Below, piece after piece: positions 8,750 through 17,878 of a stretch of DNA of 62,728 bases (position 1 is the stretch's first letter; every line of letters begins with the position of its first letter). The translations under genes were made by a program, and so were the position numbers. Source of the DNA: Vibrio renipiscarius (GTDB taxonomy: Bacteria; Pseudomonadota; Gammaproteobacteria; Enterobacterales; Vibrionaceae); assembly GCF_000827885.1 (NCBI RefSeq), contig NZ_JTKH01000018.1, positions 1 to 62,728 of the forward strand. Direction: 5' to 3'. The notes beneath the pieces were generated by a model that had not been told where the DNA came from, searched no databases, and worked only from the letters and a program-made list of their open reading frames with translations.

Positions 8750-10846
8750 CTAATTACCTACCGCTTGTACGATGCGGATTTGTTTCTCATCTGGAATCTC
8801 TTGATAAGAGAGTACGCGCAATGTCGGTATGGTATTCTTGACAAATTTCGCGAGAGTCGAGCGCAACACGCCCGACGTCAACAATACGGCAGCCTCACCT
8901 TTCAGCTCTTGCTCTTGCGTTGCTTGACTTAGCGACATTTGCAAGCGCTCAGCGAGGCCAGGCTCAATACCTGCGGATTCACCGCCAGATGCTTGCATTG
9001 TTTGATGCAAAATTTGTTCCAGCTCAGGAATTAGGGTAATAACCGGCAACTCTGGCTCTATACCATTGATTTCCTGAACAATTAATCGTTTAAGGGCAAT
9101 GCGAACTGCGGCAGTCAGAATGTCAGATTCTTGACTCTTTGCCGAGTATTCTGACAAAGTCTGCACAATCGTTCGAATATCTCGGATGGGCACACCTTCA
9201 TTGAGCAAGTTTTGCAGTACTTTGACCACCACGCCAAGCGGCAGTTGGTCCGGTACGAAGCTCTCTACCAACTTAGGCGTGCTGCGTCCTAACATTTCAA
9301 GTAAGTTTTGTACTTCTTCATGCCCCAGCAATTGGGAAGCATTATTCGTCAATAGCTGGCTAAGGTGCGTCGCCAATACGGTGGAAGAATCCACCACGGT
9401 ATAACCTAGTGCTTGCGCATGCTCACGATAATCTTCTCGAATCCAAGTCGCTTCAAGGCCAAACGCCGGGTCAATCGTCACCTCCCCTTCAATCATGCCA
9501 TAGACTTGGCCGGGGTTGATGGCGAGCTCTTGATCAGGACGAATTTCGGCTTCACCGACGGCGACCCCCATCAGAGTGATGCGGTAACTGTTTGGCGTCA
9601 GCTCTAAGTTATCTCGTATATGGACAGCTGGGATCAAAAAGCCAAAGTCCTGCGACAGTTTTTTGCGCACGCCTTTTACCCGTTCAAGCAACTCGCCACC
9701 TTGATCTCTATCGACTAATGGGATTAAACGATAACCCACTTCAAGGCCAATAATATCGACAGGTTGAACATCATCCCAAGAGAGTTCTTTTGGCGTGTTT
9801 GGCTCAATTTCTTTTGTCGCGGGAAGATGCGTTTGTTCTTCTGCATTTCGTTTGTGCTTACGCTGAACCCAGTAGGCACCCGCCCCAGAACAGGCTGCAA
9901 GCAGTAAGAAAGCAAAGTGAGGCATGCCCGGAACGATACCCATGATAAACATGATGATCGCCGTCACCGTCAGGGCTTTCGGGTTATCAAACAATTGGAA
10001 GATCAGCACTTCGCCCATGTCTTCATCGGTATTTTGACGTGTCACCATGATAGCGGCGCCAATAGACAATAGTAGAGATGGGATCTGTGCAACCAAACCA
10101 TCACCGATGGTCAGTAGCGTGTAAATCTTCATCGCTTCGCCAAAGCCCAATCCATATTGGGCCATACCGATAGCAAGGCCACCGATGATGTTGATGAAGA
10201 GGATCAAAATACCCGCAATGGCATCGCCTTTAACAAACTTAGAGGCACCATCCATCGAACCGTAGAAGTCCGCTTCTTTGGTTACTTCTTGGCGACGTGT
10301 TCGTGCTTGATCTTGGTCAATCAAGCCAGCATTTAAATCGGCATCGATCGCCATTTGCTTACCTGGCAAGGCATCCAAGGTGAAGCGGGCACTTACTTCC
10401 GAAATACGGCCAGCACCTTTGGTCACAACCATAAAGTTGATGATCATCAAGATGATGAACACCACAAGACCGACGGCATAGTTACCACCGATAACAACAT
10501 TACCAAATGCTTCGATAACGTTACCCGCGGCTCCCGGCCCTTCGTGACCATAGAGTAAAACCACACGCGTTGAAGCAACGTTCAATGCCAAACGCAATAA
10601 CGTGGCGATCAGCAAAACCGTCGGAAAAGCCGCAAAGTCTAGCGGGCGTCGGGTATAAACCGTCACCAGTAGAACCACCATCGACAAAGCGATGTTGAAG
10701 GTGAAGAATAAATCGAGCAAAAACGCAGGGATGGGCAAAATGACCATCGCCAGTGTGGCAAGCACCATAACAGGTGCGCCAATAGCAGGCATCGAGCGCT
10801 GAGGGATCGCGGGGAATTTACCCGCAAACGGCAGAGAAAACTTCAT
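8750..10846 (-). CDS. flhA: FlhA, nonameric export gate of the flagellar type III system
   Basis: 698 residues. The N-terminal half holds about eight membrane segments starting with APVMVLATLAMVILPIPAF and contains the conserved cytosolic FHIPEP-type loop region (LNAGLIDQDQARTRR near residue 170). The C-terminal half (from about residue 330) is the cytosolic ring that docks chaperone-substrate complexes. Its partner flhB is not adjacent: it lies at 52521-53651, with about 42 kb of unrelated genes between. No Shine-Dalgarno is obvious before ATG 10846. It heads the flhA-flhF-flhG-fliA-che operon. Confidence 0.97.
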   Translation of the reverse strand: MKFSLPFAGKFPAIPQRSMPAIGAPVMVLATLAMVILPIPAFLLDLFFTFNIALSMVVLLVTVYTRRPLDFAAFPTVLLIATLLRLALNVASTRVVLLYGHEGPGAAGNVIEAFGNVVIGGNYAVGLVVFIILMIINFMVVTKGAGRISEVSARFTLDALPGKQMAIDADLNAGLIDQDQARTRRQEVTKEADFYGSMDGASKFVKGDAIAGILILFINIIGGLAIGMAQYGLGFGEAMKIYTLLTIGDGLVAQIPSLLLSIGAAIMVTRQNTDEDMGEVLIFQLFDNPKALTVTAIIMFIMGIVPGMPHFAFLLLAACSGAGAYWVQRKHKRNAEEQTHLPATKEIEPNTPKELSWDDVQPVDIIGLEVGYRLIPLVDRDQGGELLERVKGVRKKLSQDFGFLIPAVHIRDNLELTPNSYRITLMGVAVGEAEIRPDQELAINPGQVYGMIEGEVTIDPAFGLEATWIREDYREHAQALGYTVVDSSTVLATHLSQLLTNNASQLLGHEEVQNLLEMLGRSTPKLVESFVPDQLPLGVVVKVLQNLLNEGVPIRDIRTIVQTLSEYSAKSQESDILTAAVRIALKRLIVQEINGIEPELPVITLIPELEQILHQTMQASGGESAGIEPGLAERLQMSLSQATQEQELKGEAAVLLTSGVLRSTLAKFVKNTIPTLRVLSYQEIPDEKQIRIVQAVGN

Positions 10847-10851
10847 AGATT

Positions 10852-10899
10852 AGTGGCTAATTCAACTAAATTATTTCCTGACACAAACAGCTAGCCACT
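10852..10899. repeat. Inverted repeat between sixA and flhA
   Basis: AGTGGCTA at 10852-10859 and TAGCCACT at 10892-10899 are perfect inverted copies 32 bases apart. The right arm overlaps the candidate -24 element of flhA. This could be a regulator site or an RNA stem in the flhA leader. Confidence 0.45.
10883..10897 (-). promoter_or_regulatory. Candidate sigma-54 promoter for flhA (imperfect)
   Basis: On the minus strand TGGCTAGCTGTTTGT has TGGC at -24 and TTG at the right spacing, but GT instead of the nearly invariant GC at -12. It would start transcription about 25 bases before flhA. Another nearby near-match (TGGACGGCCTTTGC) has the GC but is one base short. The operon is expected to be sigma-54/FlrA dependent in Vibrio, so one of these may be used, or the promoter may lie within sixA. 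Confidence 0.25.
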
Positions 10900-10928
10900 C
10901 GTGTAAGGGGGGATCGGGCAAAGGCCGT

Positions 10929-10962
10929 CCATCGCAAAGTCAAAAAACTGTCATTGCGATGG
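10929..10962. repeat. Nine-base inverted repeat after sixA
   Basis: CCATCGCAA and TTGCGATGG flank about 16 bases just after the sixA stop codon. There is no U-run on either strand, so a classical intrinsic terminator is unlikely; the function is unknown. Confidence 0.4.
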
Positions 10963-10970
10963 CGCTGAGC

Positions 10971-11435
10971 TTAAGGATTGATATTCCAGACCAATTCACC
11001 ACGGCGGGCATCAGTATCATAATCAATACAAACCAAACCCGAGGTAGGAAACATCGGCGGCATGATCCCGGTGACAAAGTCTGCGGTTAAATAACCAACC
11101 AATGGTAGGTGAGAGACAAGCAATACCGTTTTCAGGTTTTCTAATTCAATCTTGGCCTGAATGTACTCAACAACCGTTTCTGAATCGCCATAAGGTGTAA
11201 TGTCGTCACACTCTTCAACTTGCTTGGCATGAAACAAAGGGGCAATTTCAAGCCAAGTTTGTTGCGCACGTAAATAAGGGCTCACAAACACTTTATCGAA
11301 CTGTGATATGCCGTTCGCCACACAGCGTTGAGCAACGGAATAAGACGTTGTTCTTCCGTGGGCCGTTAACGAACGTTCCGCATCACTGGCAGCGAAATGT
11401 TCTGCTTCCCCATGGCGCATAATCACAATTTTCAT
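10971..11435 (-). CDS. sixA: SixA, phosphohistidine phosphatase
   Basis: 154 residues, the usual SixA length. The histidine-phosphatase signature MRHGEAEHF is at residues 6-14 and the second catalytic histidine is in SHLPLVGYL (about residue 108). The family dephosphorylates histidine-containing phosphotransfer domains such as that of ArcB, and in E. coli also acts on the nitrogen PTS. It reads towards flhA with a 124-base gap. It is divergent from the M16 peptidase gene. Confidence in the family is high; the target protein here is not shown by the sequence. Confidence 0.9.
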   Translation of the reverse strand: MKIVIMRHGEAEHFAASDAERSLTAHGRTTSYSVAQRCVANGISQFDKVFVSPYLRAQQTWLEIAPLFHAKQVEECDDITPYGDSETVVEYIQAKIELENLKTVLLVSHLPLVGYLTADFVTGIMPPMFPTSGLVCIDYDTDARRGELVWNINP

Positions 11436-11448
11436 AATCTATCCTGTT

Positions 11449-11473
11449 GTGTGAGTTCGAGTTTGCCTCACAC
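11449..11473. repeat. Inverted repeat upstream of sixA
   Basis: GTGTGAG and CTCACAC are perfect inverted arms 11 bases apart, starting 14 bases before the sixA start codon. The spacing (13 between TGTGA and TCACA) does not fit a CRP site. It may form a small hairpin in the sixA leader. Confidence 0.35.
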
Positions 11474-11579
11474 CCTTATTTTGTCGCGCATAATAAAATT
11501 AATTATATCAAGTAACTTGCCAAAGACTCAGACTTTCTTAACAATCTTAAAGGTCAGTACGCAATTTCTTTTGATTCAT

Positions 11580-11615
11580 CAGCATCAATCGATATCGCGC
11601 GCAGTCTTGATGCTG
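11580..11615. repeat. Inverted repeat in sixA/peptidase divergent region
   Basis: CAGCATCAA (11580-11588) and TTGATGCTG (11607-11615) are perfect inverted 9-base arms around an 18-base centre containing GATATCGCGCGC. Lying between two divergent genes, it is a possible operator. No known consensus was recognised. Confidence 0.35.
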
Positions 11616-11699
11616 AATTTCTTATATACCATGAGATAATTGGCAGTGCCTAAAAATCGGTACATACTTAATAGTGACAATTACGCATGGAGAATGCTT

Positions 11700-14474
11700 G
11701 TGCATGTAAGCCCAAATGATACCAATCAATACCGTTACTGCACATTGAGTAACGGATTAAGAGCGTTATTAATTCACGATGCACAAGCGCAAAAATCCGC
11801 GGCCGCACTAGCGATTAATGTCGGTCACTTTGATGACCCCGATGATCGTCAAGGTATGGCGCACTATCTTGAGCATATGCTGTTTCTTGGTACCGAAAAG
11901 TACCCAAAAGTCGGCGAATTTCAAAGTTACACCAGTCAACATGGCGGCAGTAACAACGCATGGACGGGAACTGAACATACTTGCTTTTTCTTTGATTGCG
12001 ACCCCGATGTTTTTGGCCACAGCCTAGATCGCTTTAGTCAGTTTTTTAGCGCCCCGCTTTTCAATGCCGAAGCGCTTGATAAAGAGCGCGAAGCTGTCGA
12101 TTCTGAATACAAAATGAAGCTCAATGACGACTCCCGTCGCTTGTATCAAGTCAATAAAGAGCTGATTAACCCCAATCACCCCTTTGCAAAATTTTCCGTT
12201 GGTAATCATGACACGCTCGGAGATCGCGATGGCGTCTCGATTCGTGATGAAATCATCGCCTTCCATCAGCAGCATTATTCTTCCGATTTAATGACATTGA
12301 CGTTGGTTGGACCTCAATCGCTTGAGCAACTGAAACAGTGGGCCGATGAGCATTTTTCATCCATCGCCAATCTCAACCTAAATGGTAAGCAAGTCGAGCA
12401 ACCTTATACCGATTTACGTTCAACGTGTATTTGGGTCAACGTCGAACCGGTTAAAGAAATTCGCAAGCTCATTTTATCGTTTCCAATGCCCAGTATGGAA
12501 GGCTATTACCGCACCAAACCGCTTTCCTATTTTGCCCATTTACTCGGTTATGAAGGCGAAGGAAGCTTGATGATCGCTTTAAAAGAAGCCGGATGGATCA
12601 CATCACTGTCTGCTGGCGGTGGTGTTAGTGGCAGCAATTATCGCGAGTTTACCGTAAGTTGCACGCTCACACAGGATGGGCTCAAGCACACCGATGATAT
12701 CATTCAAGCCATCTTCAATTACATTGCCATAATCAAAGCTCAAGGGCTGGATGATTGGCGATATAATGAGAAAAAAGCCGTGCTGGAATCCGCGTTTCGT
12801 TTCCAAGAGCCGACACGTGCAATGGATCTTGCCAGCCACCTTGCCGTCAATATGCAGCACTACGCTAGCGAAGACACCCTATACGGTGACTTCATGATGC
12901 AAGAGTACCAACCCGAGTTACTCAAACAACTGGCGCAGTACTTTAGCGTTGACAACTTACGCGTCACCTTAATCGCTAAAGGTCAGCACTACGATCAAGA
13001 AGCAAAGTGGTATTTCACCCCCTACTCTGTTGTCCCGTTAACACCACAGCAGCGCAATTTCTATTCGCAATCTAGCCAAGTTAATATGACATTGCCTGAT
13101 CGTAACCCATTCATTTGTTACGATTTAACGCCAAAAGACCTGGAAACCGAAGCAAAACAGCCCGTATTGTTGCAAGATCTTCCCGGCTTTAAACTTTGGC
13201 ATCTACAAGATAATGAGTTTCGGGTGCCGAAGGGGGTGATGTATATCGCCATTGATAGCCCTCACGCCGTCGCCAACCCCGTCAATATTGTAAAAACGCG
13301 TTTGTGCGTAGAAATGTTTCTTGATTCACTCGCCACCGACACCTACCAAGCCGAAATCGCGGGCATGGGTTACAACTTGTACGCCCATCAAGGTGGCGTA
13401 ACCTTAACGATTTCAGGATTCAGCGAAAAGCAGCCTGAGCTACTTAAAATGATCTTAAAGCGTTTCGCTAGCCGCGAATTTAGCGAAAAACGCTTCACGA
13501 CGATAAAAACTCAATTGTTAAGAAATTGGCGAAATTCAGCGCAAGATCGTCCAATTTCACAGCTGTTTAACGCCATGACTGGCATTTTACAGCCAAACAA
13601 TCCTCCTTACGCGACACTGATTGAAGCCCTAGAAAGTATTGAGGTCGATTCGTTGTCGAGTTTTGTACAAGCGATTTTGGCGGAGCTGCATGTCGATATG
13701 TTTGTGTATGGGGATTGGACACAAAGCGATGCATTGCTTTTAGGCGACACACTGAAAGACGCTTTGCGAGTACAAGACCAACGCTATGAAGAAGCGCTAA
13801 GACCGCTGATCATGTCGGGGGAGAATGGCACTTTCCAACGCGAAATATGCTGCAATCAAGAAGACTCAGCGATTGTTGTTTACTACCAGTGCCAAGATAC
13901 GAATCCGAAAAACATTGCTCTGTATTCACTCGCCAATCACCTAATGTCAGCGACTTTCTTCCATGAAATTCGGACCAAGCAGCAGCTCGGTTATATGGTG
14001 GGCACAGGCAATTTACCGCTGAACCGCCATCCTGGTATTGTCTTGTATGTACAATCTCCCAAGGTGGCCCCAACGGAGCTGATCACCGCCATTGATGAGT
14101 TCCTCAATGCCTTTTACCTGGTACTGCTAGAACTCAATGAATACCAATGGCACAGTAGTAAACGTGGGCTTTGGAATCAAATTGCCACGCCAGATACCAC
14201 ATTGCGTGGCCGAGCACAGCGTCTATGGGTCGCGATTGGCAACAAAGATGAAAACTTTGACCAGCGCCAACGCGTTCTCGCAGAGCTAAAAGATCTGTCC
14301 CGCAGTGATATGATTCGCTTTGTTGTTAATGAACTCAAACCAAGGACAGCCAATCGCTTGATCATGCACACTCAAGGGAATGCACACCAAAGCTCAGCAC
14401 CGCTCAGCCTTGGCCAAGAAATTGGCTGTATTGAAGAATTTCAGTTACGACCTAAAGACATAGAATTAGGCTAA
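11700..14474 (+). CDS. Insulinase-family (M16) zinc metallopeptidase, cytosolic form
   Basis: About 924 residues, similar in size and plan to E. coli protease III. The inverted zinc motif HYLEH is at residues 55-59, with the downstream acidic ligand region EREAVDSEY about 75 residues later. Two catalytic-like and inactive half-domains make up the rest. Three starts are possible: TTG 11640, ATG 11694 and GTG 11700. I prefer GTG 11700 (HVSPNDTNQ) because GGAGA lies 6 bases before it. No signal peptide is visible, unlike periplasmic PtrA. V. cholerae has a homologue at the same place before argS. The substrate is unknown; the family degrades short peptides. The 3' end overlaps yecM by 9 bases, convergently. 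Confidence 0.9.
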   Translation: MHVSPNDTNQYRYCTLSNGLRALLIHDAQAQKSAAALAINVGHFDDPDDRQGMAHYLEHMLFLGTEKYPKVGEFQSYTSQHGGSNNAWTGTEHTCFFFDCDPDVFGHSLDRFSQFFSAPLFNAEALDKEREAVDSEYKMKLNDDSRRLYQVNKELINPNHPFAKFSVGNHDTLGDRDGVSIRDEIIAFHQQHYSSDLMTLTLVGPQSLEQLKQWADEHFSSIANLNLNGKQVEQPYTDLRSTCIWVNVEPVKEIRKLILSFPMPSMEGYYRTKPLSYFAHLLGYEGEGSLMIALKEAGWITSLSAGGGVSGSNYREFTVSCTLTQDGLKHTDDIIQAIFNYIAIIKAQGLDDWRYNEKKAVLESAFRFQEPTRAMDLASHLAVNMQHYASEDTLYGDFMMQEYQPELLKQLAQYFSVDNLRVTLIAKGQHYDQEAKWYFTPYSVVPLTPQQRNFYSQSSQVNMTLPDRNPFICYDLTPKDLETEAKQPVLLQDLPGFKLWHLQDNEFRVPKGVMYIAIDSPHAVANPVNIVKTRLCVEMFLDSLATDTYQAEIAGMGYNLYAHQGGVTLTISGFSEKQPELLKMILKRFASREFSEKRFTTIKTQLLRNWRNSAQDRPISQLFNAMTGILQPNNPPYATLIEALESIEVDSLSSFVQAILAELHVDMFVYGDWTQSDALLLGDTLKDALRVQDQRYEEALRPLIMSGENGTFQREICCNQEDSAIVVYYQCQDTNPKNIALYSLANHLMSATFFHEIRTKQQLGYMVGTGNLPLNRHPGIVLYVQSPKVAPTELITAIDEFLNAFYLVLLELNEYQWHSSKRGLWNQIATPDTTLRGRAQRLWVAIGNKDENFDQRQRVLAELKDLSRSDMIRFVVNELKPRTANRLIMHTQGNAHQSSAPLSLGQEIGCIEEFQLRPKDIELG

Positions 14475-15056
14475 TTCTGACTCCACGATAGCCTTAAGCG
14501 AATGCGGGTGCAGCTTAATGCACACGCCATTATGCTTAAAGGCTACCGTTGGGTTGTTTAGTCGCTCCCCTTCGCCTTTCGGGCTCGACAATTTCACTTT
14601 GATGCCTTGCTCAATCAGTTGATCCCAGTGTTCTGCTAAGCGTGGGAACAGACGCAAAATATCTTGTAGATACTCATCAGCCGTTTGCGCTTGGGATGGG
14701 ATCACAAACTCTACATGCTCCCAAGTTTGCTCTGGGTACAATTTTCCAGGCGCAGGGTAAGGCAGCTCCAAACATTCGATGTTCCAGTGACCCGCCTCAA
14801 GGGGTTGTTCAAATAACACCACAATAATTGGACGGCCATTAATCATCGCATTAGAAATTTCTAAACCTTCGTTCAGCCATGCCTGATGAGAAGCCAGCGC
14901 CAAATCATCTTGGTTAATTCGCAATGCGATATGGTCTGCCTGAAAAGGCGCAAGATCTAGGTGTAAAAGCTGGCTTAATTGCTGAATTTTGCCCATAAAA
15001 GCGGGTAATTTAAGACGCAACTGTTGAGGCGATAAACCCGCGCTAACTAAAGACAT
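14466..15056 (-). CDS. yecM: YecM family protein (VOC-like fold)
   Basis: 196 residues matching the YecM family: DHIALRINQ near residue 40, an N-terminal helical part, and the segment EHVEFVIPSQ near residue 110, with PSVAFKHN-like PTVAFKHNGVCIKLHPHS at the C-terminus. The family has a glyoxalase/VOC-type metal-binding fold, but its reaction is not known. The start is ATG 15056 behind GAAAGGA. In E. coli yecM also neighbours argS, which supports the call. It is convergent with the M16 peptidase and divergent from argS. Confidence 0.85.
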   Translation of the reverse strand: MSLVSAGLSPQQLRLKLPAFMGKIQQLSQLLHLDLAPFQADHIALRINQDDLALASHQAWLNEGLEISNAMINGRPIIVVLFEQPLEAGHWNIECLELPYPAPGKLYPEQTWEHVEFVIPSQAQTADEYLQDILRLFPRLAEHWDQLIEQGIKVKLSSPKGEGERLNNPTVAFKHNGVCIKLHPHSLKAIVESELA

Positions 15057-15162
15057 GGCGATTTTCCTTTCTCTAAATGGTTATTTTTTCCCAATAGTAA
15101 CAAGATCATCAAGAAAAGTAGAAAAATACTCAAATTACTCCCTATATGAACAAGCATAAAAT

Positions 15163-15171
15163 TGCTATCAT
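15163..15171 (+). promoter_or_regulatory. Candidate extended -10 promoter for argS
   Basis: TGCTATCAT fits an extended -10 element (TGnTAtnaT) and would start RNA near 15178, about 120 bases before argS. The -35 region is poor, which is allowed for extended -10 promoters. Confidence 0.3.
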
Positions 15172-15297
15172 GTGCGCCAATTTCTGAACTCAAAAAGTTT
15201 CGCATCGTCTTCGAAGGGAAGTGATATTATTTACCTATCACCTTAAACCTCAAGGAATGCGAATCAAACCAAATTCCTAGAATTGAAGGAAACGCGT

Positions 15298-17031
15298 GTG
15301 AATATCCAAGCACTCATTAATGATAAAGTTTCTCAGGCTCTTGAAGCCGCTGGTGCACCTGCAGGCAGCCCTGCAGCGGTTCGACAATCAGCAAAAGCAC
15401 AATTTGGTGATTACCAAGCAAACGGTGTAATGGGCGTTGCAAAACAGCTCGGCACCAACCCTCGAGAGTTTGCACAGAAAGTATTGTATGTTCTGGACTT
15501 AGATGGTATTGCGAGCAAAACAGAAATTGCTGGCCCTGGTTTTATTAACATCTTCCTAAGTGAAGAGTTTTTAGCGAAACAAGCTGAGCTAGCATTAGCC
15601 GATGAGCGCCTAGGCGTAGCAAAAGATGAGCAACAAAACATTGTTGCTGACTACTCTGCACCAAACGTAGCAAAAGAAATGCACGTAGGTCACTTACGTT
15701 CAACGATCATCGGTGATGCGGTTGTTCGTACTCTTGAGTTTCTTGGTCACAACGTGACGCGTGCAAACCACATCGGTGACTGGGGTACTCAGTTCGGTAT
15801 GTTGATTGCTAACCTTGAACGCGTACAGCAAGAGTCTGGCGAAGTGTCAATGGAACTGGCTGACCTTGAAGGCTTCTACCGTGAATCGAAAAAGCTTTAC
15901 GATGAAGACGAAGAGTTTGCTGTAAAAGCTCGCGGTTATGTCGTGAAACTGCAAGGCGGCGACGAATTCTGTGCCGACATGTGGAAAAAACTTGTCGACG
16001 TTACGATGATCCAAAACCAACGTAACTATGACCGTCTGAACGTATCACTTTCTCGTGATGACGTGATGGGCGAAAGCATGTACAACGACATGCTACCAAA
16101 AATTGTTGCCGATCTTAAAGCGCAAGGTCTTGCGGTTGAAAGTGACGGTGCTCAAGTTGTCTTCTTGGACGAATACAAGAACAAAGATGGCGACCCTATG
16201 GGTGTTATCGTGCAAAAGCGTGATGGCGGCTACCTATACACCACGACTGATATTGCATGTGCGAAATACCGCTACGAGCAATTGAATGCTGATCGCGTAC
16301 TTTACTTTATTGACTCGCGTCAACACCAGCACCTAATGCAAGCGTGGACGATCGTTCGCAAAGCGGGCTACGTTCCTGACACCATGTCTCTTGAGCACCA
16401 CGCATTCGGTATGATGCTAGGTAAAGATGGCAAACCATTTAAGACTCGTGCCGGTGGTACAGTTCGTCTTGCGGATCTTTTGGATGAAGCAGAAGAGCGT
16501 GCAGCTAAGCTAATTGAATCAAAGAATCCGACATTGGATGCTGATGAGAAAGCGAAGATTGCTAACACAGTTGCGATGGCAGCAGTTAAATACGCAGACC
16601 TTTCTAAACACCGTACAACCGATTACGTGTTTGATTGGGAAAACATGCTGGCATTTGAAGGTAACACAGCGCCATACATGCAGTATGCCTACACTCGTGT
16701 TGCTTCTATCTTTGCTAAAGCAGGCGTATCAATGGATGAACTGCAAGGTGATATCCAGCTGACGGATGAAAAGGAAAAAGCACTGGTTGCGAAACTTCTT
16801 CAATTTGAAGAAGCAGTACAGTCTGTCGCTCGTGAAGGTCAACCACACATCATGTGTGCTTACCTATTCGAACTTGCAGGCCAGTTCTCAAGCTTCTACG
16901 AAGCTTGTCCAATTTTGGTTGCTGAAGATGAAGCGGTTAAACAAAGCCGTCTTAAGCTTGCAGCGTTGACCGCAAAAACGATCAAACAAGGTCTGTCTTT
17001 GTTGGGCATCGATACGCTAGAGCGTATGTAA
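15298..17031 (+). CDS. argS: ArgS, arginyl-tRNA synthetase
   Basis: 577 residues from GTG 15298 (read as MNIQALIND), the same length and N-terminus as E. coli ArgS; GAAGGAAA lies 5-12 bases before it. The class I HIGH motif is HVGH at about residues 129-132. The region that replaces KMSKS reads [18 protein letters not shown] (about residue 375), typical of ArgRS. The C-terminal anticodon-binding helical domain ends [10 protein letters not shown]. It charges tRNA-Arg in the cytosol and is essential. Codon use is strongly biased, as for a highly expressed gene. Confidence 0.98.
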   Translation: MNIQALINDKVSQALEAAGAPAGSPAAVRQSAKAQFGDYQANGVMGVAKQLGTNPREFAQKVLYVLDLDGIASKTEIAGPGFINIFLSEEFLAKQAELALADERLGVAKDEQQNIVADYSAPNVAKEMHVGHLRSTIIGDAVVRTLEFLGHNVTRANHIGDWGTQFGMLIANLERVQQESGEVSMELADLEGFYRESKKLYDEDEEFAVKARGYVVKLQGGDEFCADMWKKLVDVTMIQNQRNYDRLNVSLSRDDVMGESMYNDMLPKIVADLKAQGLAVESDGAQVVFLDEYKNKDGDPMGVIVQKRDGGYLYTTTDIACAKYRYEQLNADRVLYFIDSRQHQHLMQAWTIVRKAGYVPDTMSLEHHAFGMMLGKDGKPFKTRAGGTVRLADLLDEAEERAAKLIESKNPTLDADEKAKIANTVAMAAVKYADLSKHRTTDYVFDWENMLAFEGNTAPYMQYAYTRVASIFAKAGVSMDELQGDIQLTDEKEKALVAKLLQFEEAVQSVAREGQPHIMCAYLFELAGQFSSFYEACPILVAEDEAVKQSRLKLAALTAKTIKQGLSLLGIDTLERM

Positions 17032-17060
17032 GCAAGCACTCAACTTCGAGCTTGAAACAT

Positions 17061-17096
17061 AAAAAGGTTGACGTGAAAGCGTCAACCTTTTGTTTT
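17061..17096 (+). terminator. Intrinsic terminator of argS
   Basis: GGTTGACG (17066-17073) pairs with CGTCAACC (17080-17087) around a 6-base loop, followed by TTTTGTTTT. It lies 30 bases after the argS stop. Confidence 0.9.
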
Positions 17097-17145
17097 ATCT
17101 GGGATATACTCAAAAGCATCCCTCCTATTAGAATGGAAAGTTACC

Positions 17146-17574
17146 ATGAGTTTTGAATTGCACCCTCAGTTAGCCAAAGACACCACCGTGCTGGGTCACT
17201 TCCCACTTTGTGTTGCCCTGCTGCACAAAGACAATATCGTGCCTTGGGTTATTTTGGTGCCAAAGCGCAACAATCTAAAAGAGTTACATCACCTACCGAT
17301 GCATGAACAACAACAGTTTTTGCTGGAATCACAAGCGGTCAGCCAAGCATTAGAAGCCACCTGCCAGCCAGATAAACTCAATTTAGGCGCACTGGGCAAC
17401 ATGGTGCCACAACTGCACATTCACCATATTGCGCGCTTCAAAACGGATGCCGCATGGCCTGGCCCAATTTGGGGCAACACCCCAGGTATCTTCCGCAATG
17501 ACGACGAACAACAAGCACTGCATACACGAATCGCGAATGTGCTTGGTCTTAGCAGCTTGTTTACCAAAGCGTAA
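17146..17574 (+). CDS. HIT-domain protein
   Basis: 142 residues with the histidine-triad signature QLHIHHIARF at about residues 90-99, where the first two His-x-His of the motif are preserved and the third histidine position follows directly. HIT proteins are nucleotidyl hydrolases or transferases acting on AMP-linked substrates such as dinucleoside polyphosphates. ATG 17146 follows GGAAAG. It stands alone between the argS terminator and the feo terminator. The physiological substrate cannot be read from the sequence. Confidence 0.85.
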   Translation: MSFELHPQLAKDTTVLGHFPLCVALLHKDNIVPWVILVPKRNNLKELHHLPMHEQQQFLLESQAVSQALEATCQPDKLNLGALGNMVPQLHIHHIARFKTDAAWPGPIWGNTPGIFRNDDEQQALHTRIANVLGLSSLFTKA

Positions 17575-17593
17575 TCATGCACCGTCGTTTTGA

Positions 17594-17626
17594 TCAAAAA
17601 AAACGCCGCTCAATGAGCGGCGTTTC
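17594..17626. terminator. Bidirectional terminator between HIT gene and feoC
   Basis: AAACGCCGCTC (17601-17611) pairs perfectly with GAGCGGCGTTT (17615-17625) around AAT. On the minus strand the stem is followed by a run of eight T, so it is strongest for the feoABC transcript; on the plus strand the T run is short. Confidence 0.9.
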
Positions 17627-17647
17627 TGATTGTAATAAGCACTGTGG

Positions 17648-17878
17648 CTACATGGTCACCGTTAAAGACAGGCCATTTTTCTGATTAACTGAATATCGAA
17701 TGCGCGTGATCTTCTCCGCTTTATTGGTATCAATCATGCGAGAAATAATCCCTTTTTTGATCCAGACAGAAAGCATCGCATCCACACCATCCTCACTTAA
17801 AGCAAATTTCTTCGCTAATTCCGTGCGCGATGCACCGCCTTTTGCGTCAATATATTGCTTCAGTTCAGTTAATATCAT
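17648..17878 (-). CDS. feoC: FeoC, small winged-helix partner of FeoB
   Basis: 76 residues with a winged-helix outline (LKQYIDAKGGASRTELAKKF...DAMLSVWIKKG). It overlaps the feoB stop by 4 bases, so it is translated with it. There is no cysteine anywhere in the protein, so it cannot bind the iron-sulfur cluster described for enteric FeoC. Vibrio FeoC is known to act by binding FeoB and promoting its assembly. Family call from position and fold pattern. Confidence 0.88.
   Translation of the reverse strand: MILTELKQYIDAKGGASRTELAKKFALSEDGVDAMLSVWIKKGIISRMIDTNKAEKITRIRYSVNQKNGLSLTVTM

Noticed and set aside
10929..10962. Terminator between sixA and flhA
   Set aside because: Good stem but a 16-base loop and no U-run on either strand.
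11449..11473. Possible CRP site (TGTGA/TCACA) upstream of sixA
   Set aside because: The arms are 13 bases apart; CRP needs 6.
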